Below are positions 17,941 to 26,427 of a stretch of 64,000 nucleotides of DNA, piece by piece. Position 1 is the first letter of the stretch. Each line of letters starts with the position of its first letter. The position numbers and the translations under genes were made by a program. This DNA comes from Polynucleobacter sp. MWH-Svant-W18 (GTDB taxonomy: Bacteria > Pseudomonadota > Gammaproteobacteria > Burkholderiales > Burkholderiaceae), in assembly GCF_018687495.1 (NCBI RefSeq), contig NZ_CP061293.1, forward strand, positions 1,054,001 through 1,118,000, read 5' to 3'. A model generated the notes under the pieces. It was given only the letters and a program-made list of their open reading frames with translations, ran no database searches and was not told where the DNA came from.

Positions 17941-17976
17941 GGTTAGCCGACTTTGTAAGAACAAAGCAGGCTAACC
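17941..17976 (-). terminator. Intercistronic hairpin between repeat protein and exporter
   Basis: GGTTAGCC (17941-17948) pairs exactly with GGCTAACC (17969-17976), and inside it CTTTGT pairs with ACAAAG around an AAGA loop. No long T run follows on the minus strand, so it may act as a partial terminator or mRNA 3'-end stabiliser. Confidence 0.65.
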
Positions 17977-17990
17977 ACCAAACAGACTAC

Positions 17991-20900
17991 TTAAACAATA
18001 ATTGGTGCGTGATCTGGTACTACTCCCACTACTGGAATATCTACTGTTGGCGCAGGGGCTGGGGCATCAGCTACAACCGGAGTATCAATAGTGACAACCG
18101 TGCCTGAGAATTGAGCGTCGTGAGCAATTCCAGTGCTGCCATCAACTTTTACATAGCTTGTCTGACCAAACACCAAGACATCACCATTCGCCAACAAGCC
18201 TATCTGACCATCTGACCTCAGGTTCAAGCTTGCTATACCGAGATCACCAAGAGATTTAAATTCTCCAAATTCAACCTGACCATTTGAGTTTGCATCTTGC
18301 CAGACTCCAAATGAGGAAAATTGTGTGTCTTTAGCATCCAAAACACCATCATTGTTGGAGTCATAAGATTTTGCCAAGCCCTGCAAGTCAGTCTCTCCAT
18401 TTTGTGTAGAGAAGGCAATATTGAGTGATCCATCAGTTAATTGGAAAGCCAATAAACCATCCTGAGGAGCCACCCATGCTGTTGATGCAGAAGTGCCATC
18501 ATGCAAGTAATCATATGTAACACCAGGCTTGCTTGACAGGTAATCGATTTGACCATCGCCATTCATATCCAGGGTAATTGGTGCCCACTTGCTTCCACTT
18601 ACGGTAAATGTCTTAACACCCGATGAGTTTCCGGCATCATCAGCAATTTGGAAGGAGTAAGAAGCAGCGTCTCCAGTACCAAGCTTCCAAAACCACTTTC
18701 CTTCGGTTTGAAAATCTACTTGTGTGCTAGTAGCCACATGCCAACTATCGGCAGCGCCAATCTTGTACTCCAAATGGGTATCACCAGATAAGTTTCCTTT
18801 ATTGCTGAAAATAGCACCAATCGGGGAGTCCTTTACGAAACTACCGTTTGTTATTGATGGCGCCGTTTGATCTAAAGTAAAGATAGTGCCTACTGAAGTA
18901 GAGCTGGCATTACCTGCCGCATCCGTCTGATGCACAGAATAGGTGTGCTGTCCTCCGGTGAGGTTGAAGCTAGAACCAATACCATTAGTCCAACTACCGG
19001 CATCCATCTTGTACTGCCAAGCTGCGCCACTCTCAATACCTAAGACATTGACGGTAGATATGTTTGTAATGCCATCAGAAGTATTAGTTCCAGTATCGGT
19101 AGCCAACGCTAGGCTTGGAGCTGCTGCTTGGGTATCTAATGTAAAGCTAAAGGCAGTTGCAGCTGAAGTATTGCCAGCTGCATCTACTTGGTGAACCTTA
19201 ACGTTATTAAGGCCTTCTGCTGCGCTAAAGCTGCTGCTCCAAGTAGCGCCACTGTCTGTGCTGTACTCAACAGTTGCGCCAGATTCAGTACCGGTCACAT
19301 CCAAAGTACCAACATTAGTAGTCTTGTCAGTGTTCGATTTTCCGCTATCAGATGTCAAAGCTACTGAAGGAGCTGCTGCTTGGGTATCTAATGTAAAGCT
19401 AAAGGCAGTTGCAGCTGAAGTATTGCCAGCTGCATCTACTTGGTGAACCTTAACGTTATTAAGGCCTTCTGCTGCGCTAAAGCTGCTGCTCCAAGTAGCG
19501 CCACTGTCTGTGCTGTACTCAACAGTTGCGCCAGATTCAGTACCGGTCACATCCAAAGTACCAACATTAGTAGTCTTGTCAGTGTTCGATTTTCCGCTAT
19601 CAGATGTCAAAGCTACTGAAGGAGCTGCTGCTTGGGTATCTAATGTAAAGCTAAAGGCAGTTGCAGCTGAAGTATTGCCAGCTGCATCTACTTGGTGAAC
19701 CTTAACGTTATTAAGGCCTTCTGCTGCGCTAAAGCTGCTGCTCCAAGTAGCGCCACTGTCTGTGCTGTACTCAACAGTTGCGCCAGATTCAGTACCGGTC
19801 ACATCCAAAGTACCAACATTAGTAGTCTTGTCAGTGTTCGATTTTCCGCTATCAGATGTCAAAGCTACTGAAGGAGCTGCTGCTTGGGTATCTAATACAG
19901 TTGCAGTAGATTGCCCAGAACCATTGACAGAGTTACCAGCAGAATCTGTAGCGCTCACGCTTATAGTGATATTACCGTCAGCTAGACTAGATAGATCAAC
20001 AGTACCATCACCATTGGCAGTAATGCTATTGACGGTAACTTCTTTGTTATAAATATCTTTAAAAGTAATGGTTGCAGTAGCATCGGCATCTAGACCTGCC
20101 AAGCTATAAGTTACGGCCGTTTTCTCACTATTGCTAGTGAGTTTATCTGCGACAGTAACCGCTAGATTTGCGCCTATGTCAGCAGAGGTATCTAATATTA
20201 GACTTGCATCGCCCCCAAGCGATGCAACATTGCCATTAGCAACTGAAAATAAACGAGCCATTGCGCCAGAGGATGTATTTCCCGCAACATCAACAGTGGT
20301 GATAGAAACACTTACTTCGCCATCAGCTAGTGTTGTTAGATCAATACTGCTTGACCCATTACCCGAGACATCCTTTTCAACTGTTGTTCCATTTTGATCA
20401 GTGAAGGTAATGTGAGCGGTTGAGCCAGTATCAAGACCTGTAACGGTGAATGGTGCAGATGCCTTATCCGATCCATTGATAACTGTTTTAGTCAAACTGG
20501 CTACAAGGTCATTACCTTCGTCAAGAATCGTATCGACTGTATAGGAAACATTAGAAGTAATCGTTCCAGTATTACCAGCGGCATCGTGAGCAACAACGCT
20601 AAAGGTGAGGTTGTGGAGGCCTTCTTTGATTGAGGCTTTATTAGAAGACTCTTTGTGATCATCATCTTTTTCAGTCTTTTCAATCTGGGCTTGCTTTGCT
20701 AAATCAGCCCCCTTGGCATTAATCGCAAAATAACCGTTACTGTCAACAGTACCACTATAAACAGTTCCATTTGCAGTAAATTTAACAACATCTCCAGCTT
20801 TAAATTCACCCCTTCCTTCAAGGGTTCCAGAAACTAAAACATCTTGGTTAACTTCTTTCGAATTAATGAATAAGTCCTTGGTTGACTCTGAACCAAATTT

Positions 20901-21563
20901 AATATTTTTGAACTGTGCATCTACAGAAACATCTACTGAGAAAGATTTGAGTTCGCTATTCACTACGGCCTCATTACCAGCAGCGTCGTGGGCTAGCATA
21001 GTTAGTGCAAGTGATTTTTCCCCAGCAATTTTAAAAAGATCAGCGCCCTTTACCTCAATTGCGAATCGACCGTCATCCTCAACTTTTGCTTTGTAAGCAC
21101 TGCCGGAGATGCTGATAATATCTCCGCCTTTGAAATCGCCTGTTACCTTGCCTGATACAACAACTGACTCCTGTGACTCCTTGAGGTTAACAATATTGTC
21201 CGGACCTCCGATAGAGTTAATAGATATGGAAGTTTGAACAACTGTATCAACCTTGGCAGCAAAGCTAGAGCTGGCCAAAACTGCTGAGCTGGAAGCATCT
21301 GCTTTAATAAAGGCTTTAATTAATTCTGCACCTTGACCCAAAGATTCAACCTGCTCGCTGGATAGGGATATATTAAATTTTCCAGAGGAATCAACCTTAC
21401 CACTCCACAAAATTGTGTTTCCCGATTCATCTGTAATGACTAGATAGGATCCAGCTGTAGCAGTACCTGAAATAGTACGATCGTTGATTGCTGATGAAAG
21501 AGTCTTATCAGAGCCTCCCACAGATGCAATTGAAACGGTATTTTTGATTGGTGCAGTTGCCAT
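17991..21563 (-). CDS. Large secreted Ig-like repeat protein, likely type I substrate
   Basis: Predicted exported surface or matrix protein, 1190 residues, acidic, without a cleavable signal peptide. Successive Ig-like domains carry the motif DAAGN. The segment at about residues 564-815 consists of three identical 84-residue domains (LDTQAAAPSVALTSDSGKSN...), followed by a diverged fourth. The C-terminal 200 residues hold calcium-binding loops of EF-hand/dockerin style: DMNGDGQIDYL, DSNNDGVLD and DANSNGQVEFGEF. No GGxGxDxUx RTX nonapeptides are seen. Position just upstream of ABC-HlyD-TolC makes it the natural substrate. The ATG at 21563 has an excellent ribosome-binding site (GAGGAGAT). A recognisable name is lacking. 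Confidence 0.85.
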   Translation of the reverse strand: MATAPIKNTVSIASVGGSDKTLSSAINDRTISGTATAGSYLVITDESGNTILWSGKVDSSGKFNISLSSEQVESLGQGAELIKAFIKADASSSAVLASSSFAAKVDTVVQTSISINSIGGPDNIVNLKESQESVVVSGKVTGDFKGGDIISISGSAYKAKVEDDGRFAIEVKGADLFKIAGEKSLALTMLAHDAAGNEAVVNSELKSFSVDVSVDAQFKNIKFGSESTKDLFINSKEVNQDVLVSGTLEGRGEFKAGDVVKFTANGTVYSGTVDSNGYFAINAKGADLAKQAQIEKTEKDDDHKESSNKASIKEGLHNLTFSVVAHDAAGNTGTITSNVSYTVDTILDEGNDLVASLTKTVINGSDKASAPFTVTGLDTGSTAHITFTDQNGTTVEKDVSGNGSSSIDLTTLADGEVSVSITTVDVAGNTSSGAMARLFSVANGNVASLGGDASLILDTSADIGANLAVTVADKLTSNSEKTAVTYSLAGLDADATATITFKDIYNKEVTVNSITANGDGTVDLSSLADGNITISVSATDSAGNSVNGSGQSTATVLDTQAAAPSVALTSDSGKSNTDKTTNVGTLDVTGTESGATVEYSTDSGATWSSSFSAAEGLNNVKVHQVDAAGNTSAATAFSFTLDTQAAAPSVALTSDSGKSNTDKTTNVGTLDVTGTESGATVEYSTDSGATWSSSFSAAEGLNNVKVHQVDAAGNTSAATAFSFTLDTQAAAPSVALTSDSGKSNTDKTTNVGTLDVTGTESGATVEYSTDSGATWSSSFSAAEGLNNVKVHQVDAAGNTSAATAFSFTLDTQAAAPSLALATDTGTNTSDGITNISTVNVLGIESGAAWQYKMDAGSWTNGIGSSFNLTGGQHTYSVHQTDAAGNASSTSVGTIFTLDQTAPSITNGSFVKDSPIGAIFSNKGNLSGDTHLEYKIGAADSWHVATSTQVDFQTEGKWFWKLGTGDAASYSFQIADDAGNSSGVKTFTVSGSKWAPITLDMNGDGQIDYLSSKPGVTYDYLHDGTSASTAWVAPQDGLLAFQLTDGSLNIAFSTQNGETDLQGLAKSYDSNNDGVLDAKDTQFSSFGVWQDANSNGQVEFGEFKSLGDLGIASLNLRSDGQIGLLANGDVLVFGQTSYVKVDGSTGIAHDAQFSGTVVTIDTPVVADAPAPAPTVDIPVVGVVPDHAPIIV
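19117..19896 (-). repeat. Three identical 252-bp tandem repeats
   Basis: Units start at 19117, 19369 and 19621, each exactly 252 bp (84 codons). A 24-bp partial fourth copy starts at 19873. The units look identical at the DNA level, including synonymous positions, which indicates recent duplication or ongoing gene conversion. Confidence 0.92.
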
Positions 21564-21621
21564 TTTTAAATCTCCTCAACTTTGTTCACTTGTTACTATT
21601 AATGGTTAAATATCTAAAGTG

Positions 21622-21936
21622 TTATCGGTTTAATGCCTGTAATTCTTGACTAATAATTTTGGTTCCAACTTTTACTCTGCCGTCTGCTTGCTCAACTCTG
21701 ACTACTTGTGCCTCACATACCAACTTCATCTTGGCTCCTGCGGTGTCTAATTCCACCCAGAAGGAAATAATGGATCCTGGCTCTTGGTTGGCATCTAAAT
21801 CTAGATAAATCCCTGTGGCACTGATATCCTGTGTAACACCTCTGATGTTTCCTGAGAGGTGCACAGGAAAAGAAGCCTTGACACGAGGAGCCCTGTCTCT
21901 CCTTGGGTTTTTTCTAAGCGGATTTACTTTGACCAT
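21622..21936 (-). CDS. PilZ-domain protein, copy 2
   Basis: Predicted c-di-GMP receptor of 104 residues. The basic N-terminus (LRKNPRRDRAPRVK) supplies the Arg motif and is followed by QDISATG (DxSxxG) and the strands IYLDLDANQEPGSIISFWVELD. It lies 58 bases upstream of the 1190-residue repeat-protein gene on the same strand, so it probably heads the locus 1 transcript and links c-di-GMP to adhesin production or export. A perfect FNR/CRP-type palindrome lies 20 bases before its start. It is paralogous in style to the PilZ protein at 13043. Confidence 0.85.
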   Translation of the reverse strand: MVKVNPLRKNPRRDRAPRVKASFPVHLSGNIRGVTQDISATGIYLDLDANQEPGSIISFWVELDTAGAKMKLVCEAQVVRVEQADGRVKVGTKIISQELQALNR

Positions 21937-21955
21937 GGAACAAAGAATAGATTTA

Positions 21956-21971
21956 TTTGATCTATATCAAA
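21956..21971. promoter_or_regulatory. FNR/CRP-family-like box upstream of PilZ copy 2
   Basis: TTTGATCTATATCAAA is a perfect TTGAT-N4-ATCAA dyad, the FNR-type consensus. It sits 20-35 bases before the PilZ start codon. That is close to the coding region, so it may repress or overlap the promoter and not activate from -41.5. Confidence 0.5.
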
Positions 21972-22026
21972 TGGGAGGGTGCTACTTTTCTACTAGTAGC
22001 TATGAGGGATTATTTTAGGTATCGTT

Positions 22027-22057
22027 TTTAGTACTAAAGAAGAGCCTCTATTAGTAC
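22027..22057. promoter_or_regulatory. AGTACTA-type palindromic elements upstream of locus 1
   Basis: TTTAGTACTAAA (22027-22038) is a perfect 12-bp palindrome, and CTATTAGTAC (22048-22057) repeats the core in inverted form. Related elements occur at 12095 and 59256. They lie 91-121 bases upstream of PilZ copy 2. Confidence 0.35.
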
Positions 22058-22128
22058 AAATGAACTAGCCACCCTATCAGCTGACAGCTACTTGAGTGGG
22101 TACTCAGTTATTGGCATTGTCCAAGAGG

Positions 22129-23070
22129 TCAATCAGACAACTTTATTGCCTCCGCTCTACCCTCAATTGCAGATTGAAAATCGGGTTTTAGCGTGAGTGC
22201 ATTATCAAATGAGGTGATTGCCTCTTTGTATTGCTTTAGATCCAATAAGGTGTAGCCACGATTATTATGCGCATCTATATAGTCCGACTTGATGGCAATG
22301 GCTCGATCAAAGTTTTTGAGCGCTAGATCTGCTTTTTTTAGACTCCTTAGCACAACGCCTCTGTTATTGAGGGCTGCTGCGTGGTTTGCATTTAAGTCTA
22401 TAGCTCTGTCATAACTCTGAATGGCGGGTATAAATTCCCTTAACTCTACTAGTGCATTGCCTCGATTAAAAAAAGCCTCCACAAATCCCGGATTAATGGC
22501 AATCGCTTTACTATAGCTCTCTACCGCCTCCTTGAGCTGCTTTAAGCCTCTTAGCAAGATTCCACGATTGTTGAAGGCTTCTGCGTAATTTGGCTCAAGG
22601 CTCACGGCCAGGTCATATTGAGCCAAAGCCTCATTGCCTTTACCTAGGCTAGCTAGGGTATTGGCCATATTGTTATGCACTTGGGGGTTTTTAGGGTTTA
22701 TCACCACCGCCTGCTCAAAGAACTGCATTGCCATATCAAAATTACCCATTTGGGCGGCAATAAGACCTAAAGAGTGAATCGCATCAAAGTACTGGGGCGA
22801 TATTTGGAGGACTTCTTGGTATAGAGCCCACGCCTCTTGTAACTTTCCCTGCAGGTGGAGCTCAAGCGCTCTAGAGAAGATCTCAGCTACTCCGCCATCT
22901 TTCTTGGCTTGTTTATTGCTCTCGCCTTTTTTAAGCACTGCTTTCTTTTTGGGGGCTGCTTTGGGTTCAACAGATTTTTTTAGTACTTTTGTACTAACAG
23001 TAGATTTATCTTTCTTGCTAATCTCACCAGTTACAGCGGGCTTAGTAGCAGAAGTGGTCTTTTTGGGCAT
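22129..23070 (-). CDS. TPR-repeat protein with basic Ala/Lys-rich N-terminus
   Basis: Predicted scaffold protein, about 313 residues from ATG 23070. A longer reading from ATG 23139 adds 23 residues with no better ribosome-binding site. The first 60 residues are low-complexity Lys/Ala/Ser/Thr (KKTTSATKPAV, KAAPKKKAVLKKGESNK). Seven or so TPR units follow from about residue 65, each ending in patterns such as AINPGFVEAFFNRGNAL. No enzymatic domain is seen. It lies upstream of PilZ copy 2 on the same strand, 192 bases away, and is divergent from the CHASE2 cyclase. The function is unknown; it may be an O-GlcNAc-transferase-like TPR without a transferase domain. Confidence 0.8.
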   Translation of the reverse strand: MPKKTTSATKPAVTGEISKKDKSTVSTKVLKKSVEPKAAPKKKAVLKKGESNKQAKKDGGVAEIFSRALELHLQGKLQEAWALYQEVLQISPQYFDAIHSLGLIAAQMGNFDMAMQFFEQAVVINPKNPQVHNNMANTLASLGKGNEALAQYDLAVSLEPNYAEAFNNRGILLRGLKQLKEAVESYSKAIAINPGFVEAFFNRGNALVELREFIPAIQSYDRAIDLNANHAAALNNRGVVLRSLKKADLALKNFDRAIAIKSDYIDAHNNRGYTLLDLKQYKEAITSFDNALTLKPDFQSAIEGRAEAIKLSD

Positions 23071-23278
23071 CTCAGGCTCGATGTGAAGTGAAAGTTTTAA
23101 CAATGCAATGCTACTTATATGCTTCCAATATATCACCATGTATTTAGCATTTGTTAGATGTGTGTGCGCGTTTAACCCATTATTAATTTTGTTAGATGAA
23201 TTAATTACATGAAGTTAACTGATATGATTTTTCTAAGTCATTCTGTGAATAACAATAATTACTAGAGACGCAAAATTC

Positions 23279-25555
23279 ATGTTCAACAAATTTAAGGGAA
23301 TTGCTGCGGGATTAAAAAAACGCATTCCTCGCATTAGCTTAGGCTTTGCGATTGTTGTGGTATTTGCAACTCAGGCTGGTGGATGGCTGCCACTGCCCTT
23401 TATGGATCGCTTAGATGGGATTATTTATGATGTCCGCCTGCGTTTAACCGCACCCGGTGGCGTTGATCCACGTGTAGTTATTGTTGATATAGATGAGAAA
23501 AGTTTGCGCGAGCGCGAAGCTGGCGGTGAAGGTCGCTGGCCATGGCCGCGCGATCGTTTGGCATTGCTGGTCAATAGACTCAATGATGACTACAACGTAT
23601 CCCTTACAGGCTTTGATGTCATCTTCTCTGAAAGAGATGAATCCTCTGGTATTCGTACGATTGAGGGACTTGCCAATACTGAGTTTAAAAACGATGCCAG
23701 CTTTCAGTCAAAGTATTCACGCATCAAACCACTCTTAGATTTAGATGGGCAGTTTGCAGCAAGCTTTAAAGATCGCCTAGTGATTCTCGGGTATAGCTTT
23801 TTACTTCCCGGTGATAAAGATCAAAAAGGAGTGTTGCCACCCGATGTTCTAACTACTGCTCAGATTCCTTTGACGGTCGCTGACCCCTTGATGCGACAAG
23901 GATTTACAGGCAACCTAGCTCTTTTACAAAGTAACGCAACAGATGGTGGCCATATCAACCCCATCATCGACTCTGATGGCATTATTCGGCGCATTCCGAT
24001 GTTAGTGATGCATGATGGTAAATATTACGAGTCTCTTGGTTTAGCAAGCGCTAGAGCATTACTAGGAAGTCTTCCTATAAAAACTCTAGATGCAGATGGG
24101 AAAGAATTTACCAATGCCCCCAATTATTTTGGTGCGATTGAATCCCTTGATGTTGGCGGTGCAATTCTTCCAGTAGATAGCCAACTTGCTAGCTTTATTC
24201 CTTATCGCGGACCTTATAAGAGTTTTGAATATATTTCTGCAAGTGATGTTCTCAATAAATCGGTTGCTAAAGAGAAGTTAGAAGGCAAGATTGTTTTAAT
24301 CGGCACCACTGCTCCAGGATTGTTGGACTTAAGAGCAACTCCCGTCGGCAATGCCTATCCTGGTGTGGAGATTCATGCAAATATCATCACAGGTATTTTG
24401 GATGGCACTATCAAGCAAGTGCCTTTATGGACTAATGCTGCAAATTTAGCCTTAATTGCTTTACTCGGAATTGCACTTGCACTATTGCTGCCATGGCTTA
24501 GCCCTTTGTGGGGCACCGTTGCATCGGTTCTCGCGCTTGGATCCATGGTTGGGCTAAATCTTTTTGCCTACCAAAAAGGAATAGTTCTTCCCTTAGCCTC
24601 TCTATTAGCGGGCATCTTAGGTGTCTATCTCTTTAATATTGCCTACGGCTATTTTGTTGAGTCTAGAAGCAAACGTTTGATTACCGGTTTATTTGGGCAA
24701 TATGTTCCACCCGAACTTGTTGATGAAATGGCAAAAGAGCCAGCCAATTTCAGCATGGAAGGAGAAAGTCGTGAACTCACTATTTTGTTTAGCGATGTGC
24801 GTGGCTTTACAACGATCTCCGAAAGTTTAGATGCCAAAACCCTTTCTGAATTTATTAATGCCTTCTTAACACCATTTACTAAAGTCATTTATAAAAATCG
24901 TGGCACGATTGATAAATACATGGGTGATTGCATCATGGCGTTTTGGGGTGCACCAATTAGTGATGAGGAGCATGCAAGACAAGGCGTCATCTCCGCCTTT
25001 GAAATGCTCACCGCCATGGAGGTACTCAATGCTGAATTTATTAAAAAGGGTTGGCCCCCCATTAAGGTGGGTATTGGCTTAAATTCTGGTCGTGTGAGTG
25101 TGGGCAATATGGGATCTGAAATCCGCCTTGCCTATACTGTGATGGGTGATGCCGTGAATCTAGCGTCACGCTTAGAGGGCATTACTAAAGAATATGGTGT
25201 GGCCATCATCATTGGCGATGAAACCCGAAAACACCTTCCTGACCTCATCGCCAGAGAACTAGATAAGGTAAAGGTGAAGGGCAAAGATATTGCTGTCACA
25301 ATTTATGAGCCCTTAGGCTTCGCAGGAACGGTGGATCAATCCACATTAGCGGCATTAGCACTCTTTGAGCAAGCCTTGAAGGCCTATCGGGATCAATCCT
25401 GGGATAGCGCTCAGACTCAATTTGAGTTCTTATTAACCAATCACCCTGCAACTGGGGAAGTGCTTTATGAGCTCTATTTAGAGAGGATTTCCCTGCTGCG
25501 TGATAACCCGCCAGGAGATAACTGGGATGGTAGCTTCACCTTCACCAAAAAATAG
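23279..25555 (+). CDS. CHASE2-domain transmembrane adenylate cyclase
   Basis: Class III nucleotide cyclase with an extracytoplasmic sensor, 758 residues. An N-terminal membrane helix (20-40) leads into a CHASE2 domain (about 45-375). Three close membrane helices at 388-458 follow, then the catalytic domain at 490-690. Metal-binding Asp506 (LFSDVRGFT) and Asp550 (YMGD), Lys546, and the Asn627/Arg631 pair in GDAVNLASR are all present. The Lys plus Thr620 combination favours ATP over GTP. A cyclic-nucleotide phosphodiesterase gene follows after 31 bases, so synthesis and breakdown are probably coexpressed. The C-terminal 60 residues look TPR-like. Confidence 0.9.
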   Translation: MFNKFKGIAAGLKKRIPRISLGFAIVVVFATQAGGWLPLPFMDRLDGIIYDVRLRLTAPGGVDPRVVIVDIDEKSLREREAGGEGRWPWPRDRLALLVNRLNDDYNVSLTGFDVIFSERDESSGIRTIEGLANTEFKNDASFQSKYSRIKPLLDLDGQFAASFKDRLVILGYSFLLPGDKDQKGVLPPDVLTTAQIPLTVADPLMRQGFTGNLALLQSNATDGGHINPIIDSDGIIRRIPMLVMHDGKYYESLGLASARALLGSLPIKTLDADGKEFTNAPNYFGAIESLDVGGAILPVDSQLASFIPYRGPYKSFEYISASDVLNKSVAKEKLEGKIVLIGTTAPGLLDLRATPVGNAYPGVEIHANIITGILDGTIKQVPLWTNAANLALIALLGIALALLLPWLSPLWGTVASVLALGSMVGLNLFAYQKGIVLPLASLLAGILGVYLFNIAYGYFVESRSKRLITGLFGQYVPPELVDEMAKEPANFSMEGESRELTILFSDVRGFTTISESLDAKTLSEFINAFLTPFTKVIYKNRGTIDKYMGDCIMAFWGAPISDEEHARQGVISAFEMLTAMEVLNAEFIKKGWPPIKVGIGLNSGRVSVGNMGSEIRLAYTVMGDAVNLASRLEGITKEYGVAIIIGDETRKHLPDLIARELDKVKVKGKDIAVTIYEPLGFAGTVDQSTLAALALFEQALKAYRDQSWDSAQTQFEFLLTNHPATGEVLYELYLERISLLRDNPPGDNWDGSFTFTKK

Positions 25556-25586
25556 CGGGCTGCGGGCTTAATAGCTAAAATACACC

Positions 25587-26378
25587 ATGACCTGTACTTT
25601 AAGAGTTTTGGGCTGTAGCGGTGGCATTAGCGCAGACCTACGTACCACCTCCCTACTTCTCAATGAGAATATTCTCATTGATGCTGGCACTGGTGTTGGC
25701 GACCTTACCCTAGATCAATTACGAAAAATTGATCATGTATTTTTGACGCATAGTCATCTAGACCATATTTGCAGTATTCCATTTATTGCTGATGCCGTTG
25801 GGGGCTCAAGAGACAAGCCACTAAAAGTCTATGGCATCTACAAAACCATTCATGCTTTACAAGAACATATTTTTAATAATGTGATTTGGCCTGATTTCAC
25901 AAAAATACCAAGTGCCAAGAACCCTTTTATTTCACTTCACTTACTTGAAATCGATGAGCCATTCAAAATGGATGGCATCTCTATTATCGCTTTACCGGTA
26001 GACCATAGCATTGCAGCCAATGCATATGCGATTAACTCTGGTAGCGGAACATTAGTCTTTAGTGGCGACACTGGTATGAGCGATGATTTGTGGAAAGCAA
26101 TAAACCAACAAAAGCAAATCAAGCACATCATTATTGAAACTTCGTTCTCCGATCAAGAGGAAGAACTGGCGATAGTATCTGGTCACCTATCCCCTTCTTT
26201 ATTAATGAAAGAATTAGATAAGCTTAATTCGAAGGCGTGTGATTCTAGCCTTCAAGTATGGGTTTGCCATTTAAAGCCTGATGGCGGAGATGCCATCATG
26301 CAAGAAATTGCCAGTCTATCTGAGTCACACAATATTAAGCCTCAGAAACTCACCAGAAATACCCTACTTCAGTTTTAA
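25587..26378 (+). CDS. Class II cyclic-nucleotide phosphodiesterase, metallo-beta-lactamase fold
   Basis: Predicted 3',5'-cyclic-AMP hydrolase of the PDE1/CpdP class, 263 residues. The zinc motif THSHLDH (54-60) is followed by the class II signature ICSIPFIAD. Further metal ligands appear in LPVDHS, FSGDTG and SGHLSP, and IIIETSF is also typical. There is no signal peptide, so it probably acts on cytoplasmic cAMP. It lies 31 bases after the CHASE2 cyclase on the same strand. It ends before a strong two-way terminator. A generic MBL hydrolase is the alternative, but the HSHLDH pattern and cyclase context favour the phosphodiesterase call. Confidence 0.82.
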   Translation: MTCTLRVLGCSGGISADLRTTSLLLNENILIDAGTGVGDLTLDQLRKIDHVFLTHSHLDHICSIPFIADAVGGSRDKPLKVYGIYKTIHALQEHIFNNVIWPDFTKIPSAKNPFISLHLLEIDEPFKMDGISIIALPVDHSIAANAYAINSGSGTLVFSGDTGMSDDLWKAINQQKQIKHIIIETSFSDQEEELAIVSGHLSPSLLMKELDKLNSKACDSSLQVWVCHLKPDGGDAIMQEIASLSESHNIKPQKLTRNTLLQF

Positions 26379-26382
26379 ATCC

Positions 26383-26412
26383 TTCATCCCCTTTATTGCT
26401 AAAGGGGATGAA
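26383..26412. terminator. Bidirectional intrinsic terminator
   Basis: TTCATCCCCTTT (26383-26394) and AAAGGGGATGAA (26401-26412) form a perfect 12-bp stem with a 6-base loop between two convergent genes, the phosphodiesterase (plus) and the giant adhesin (minus). It should stop transcription from both sides. Confidence 0.85.
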
Positions 26413-26427
26413 TATTAACTTCTGAGA

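Noticed and set aside
17991..21563. RTX toxin identity for the 1190-residue protein
   Set aside because: No GGxGxDxUx nonapeptides are present; only isolated EF-hand-like calcium loops occur near the C-terminus.
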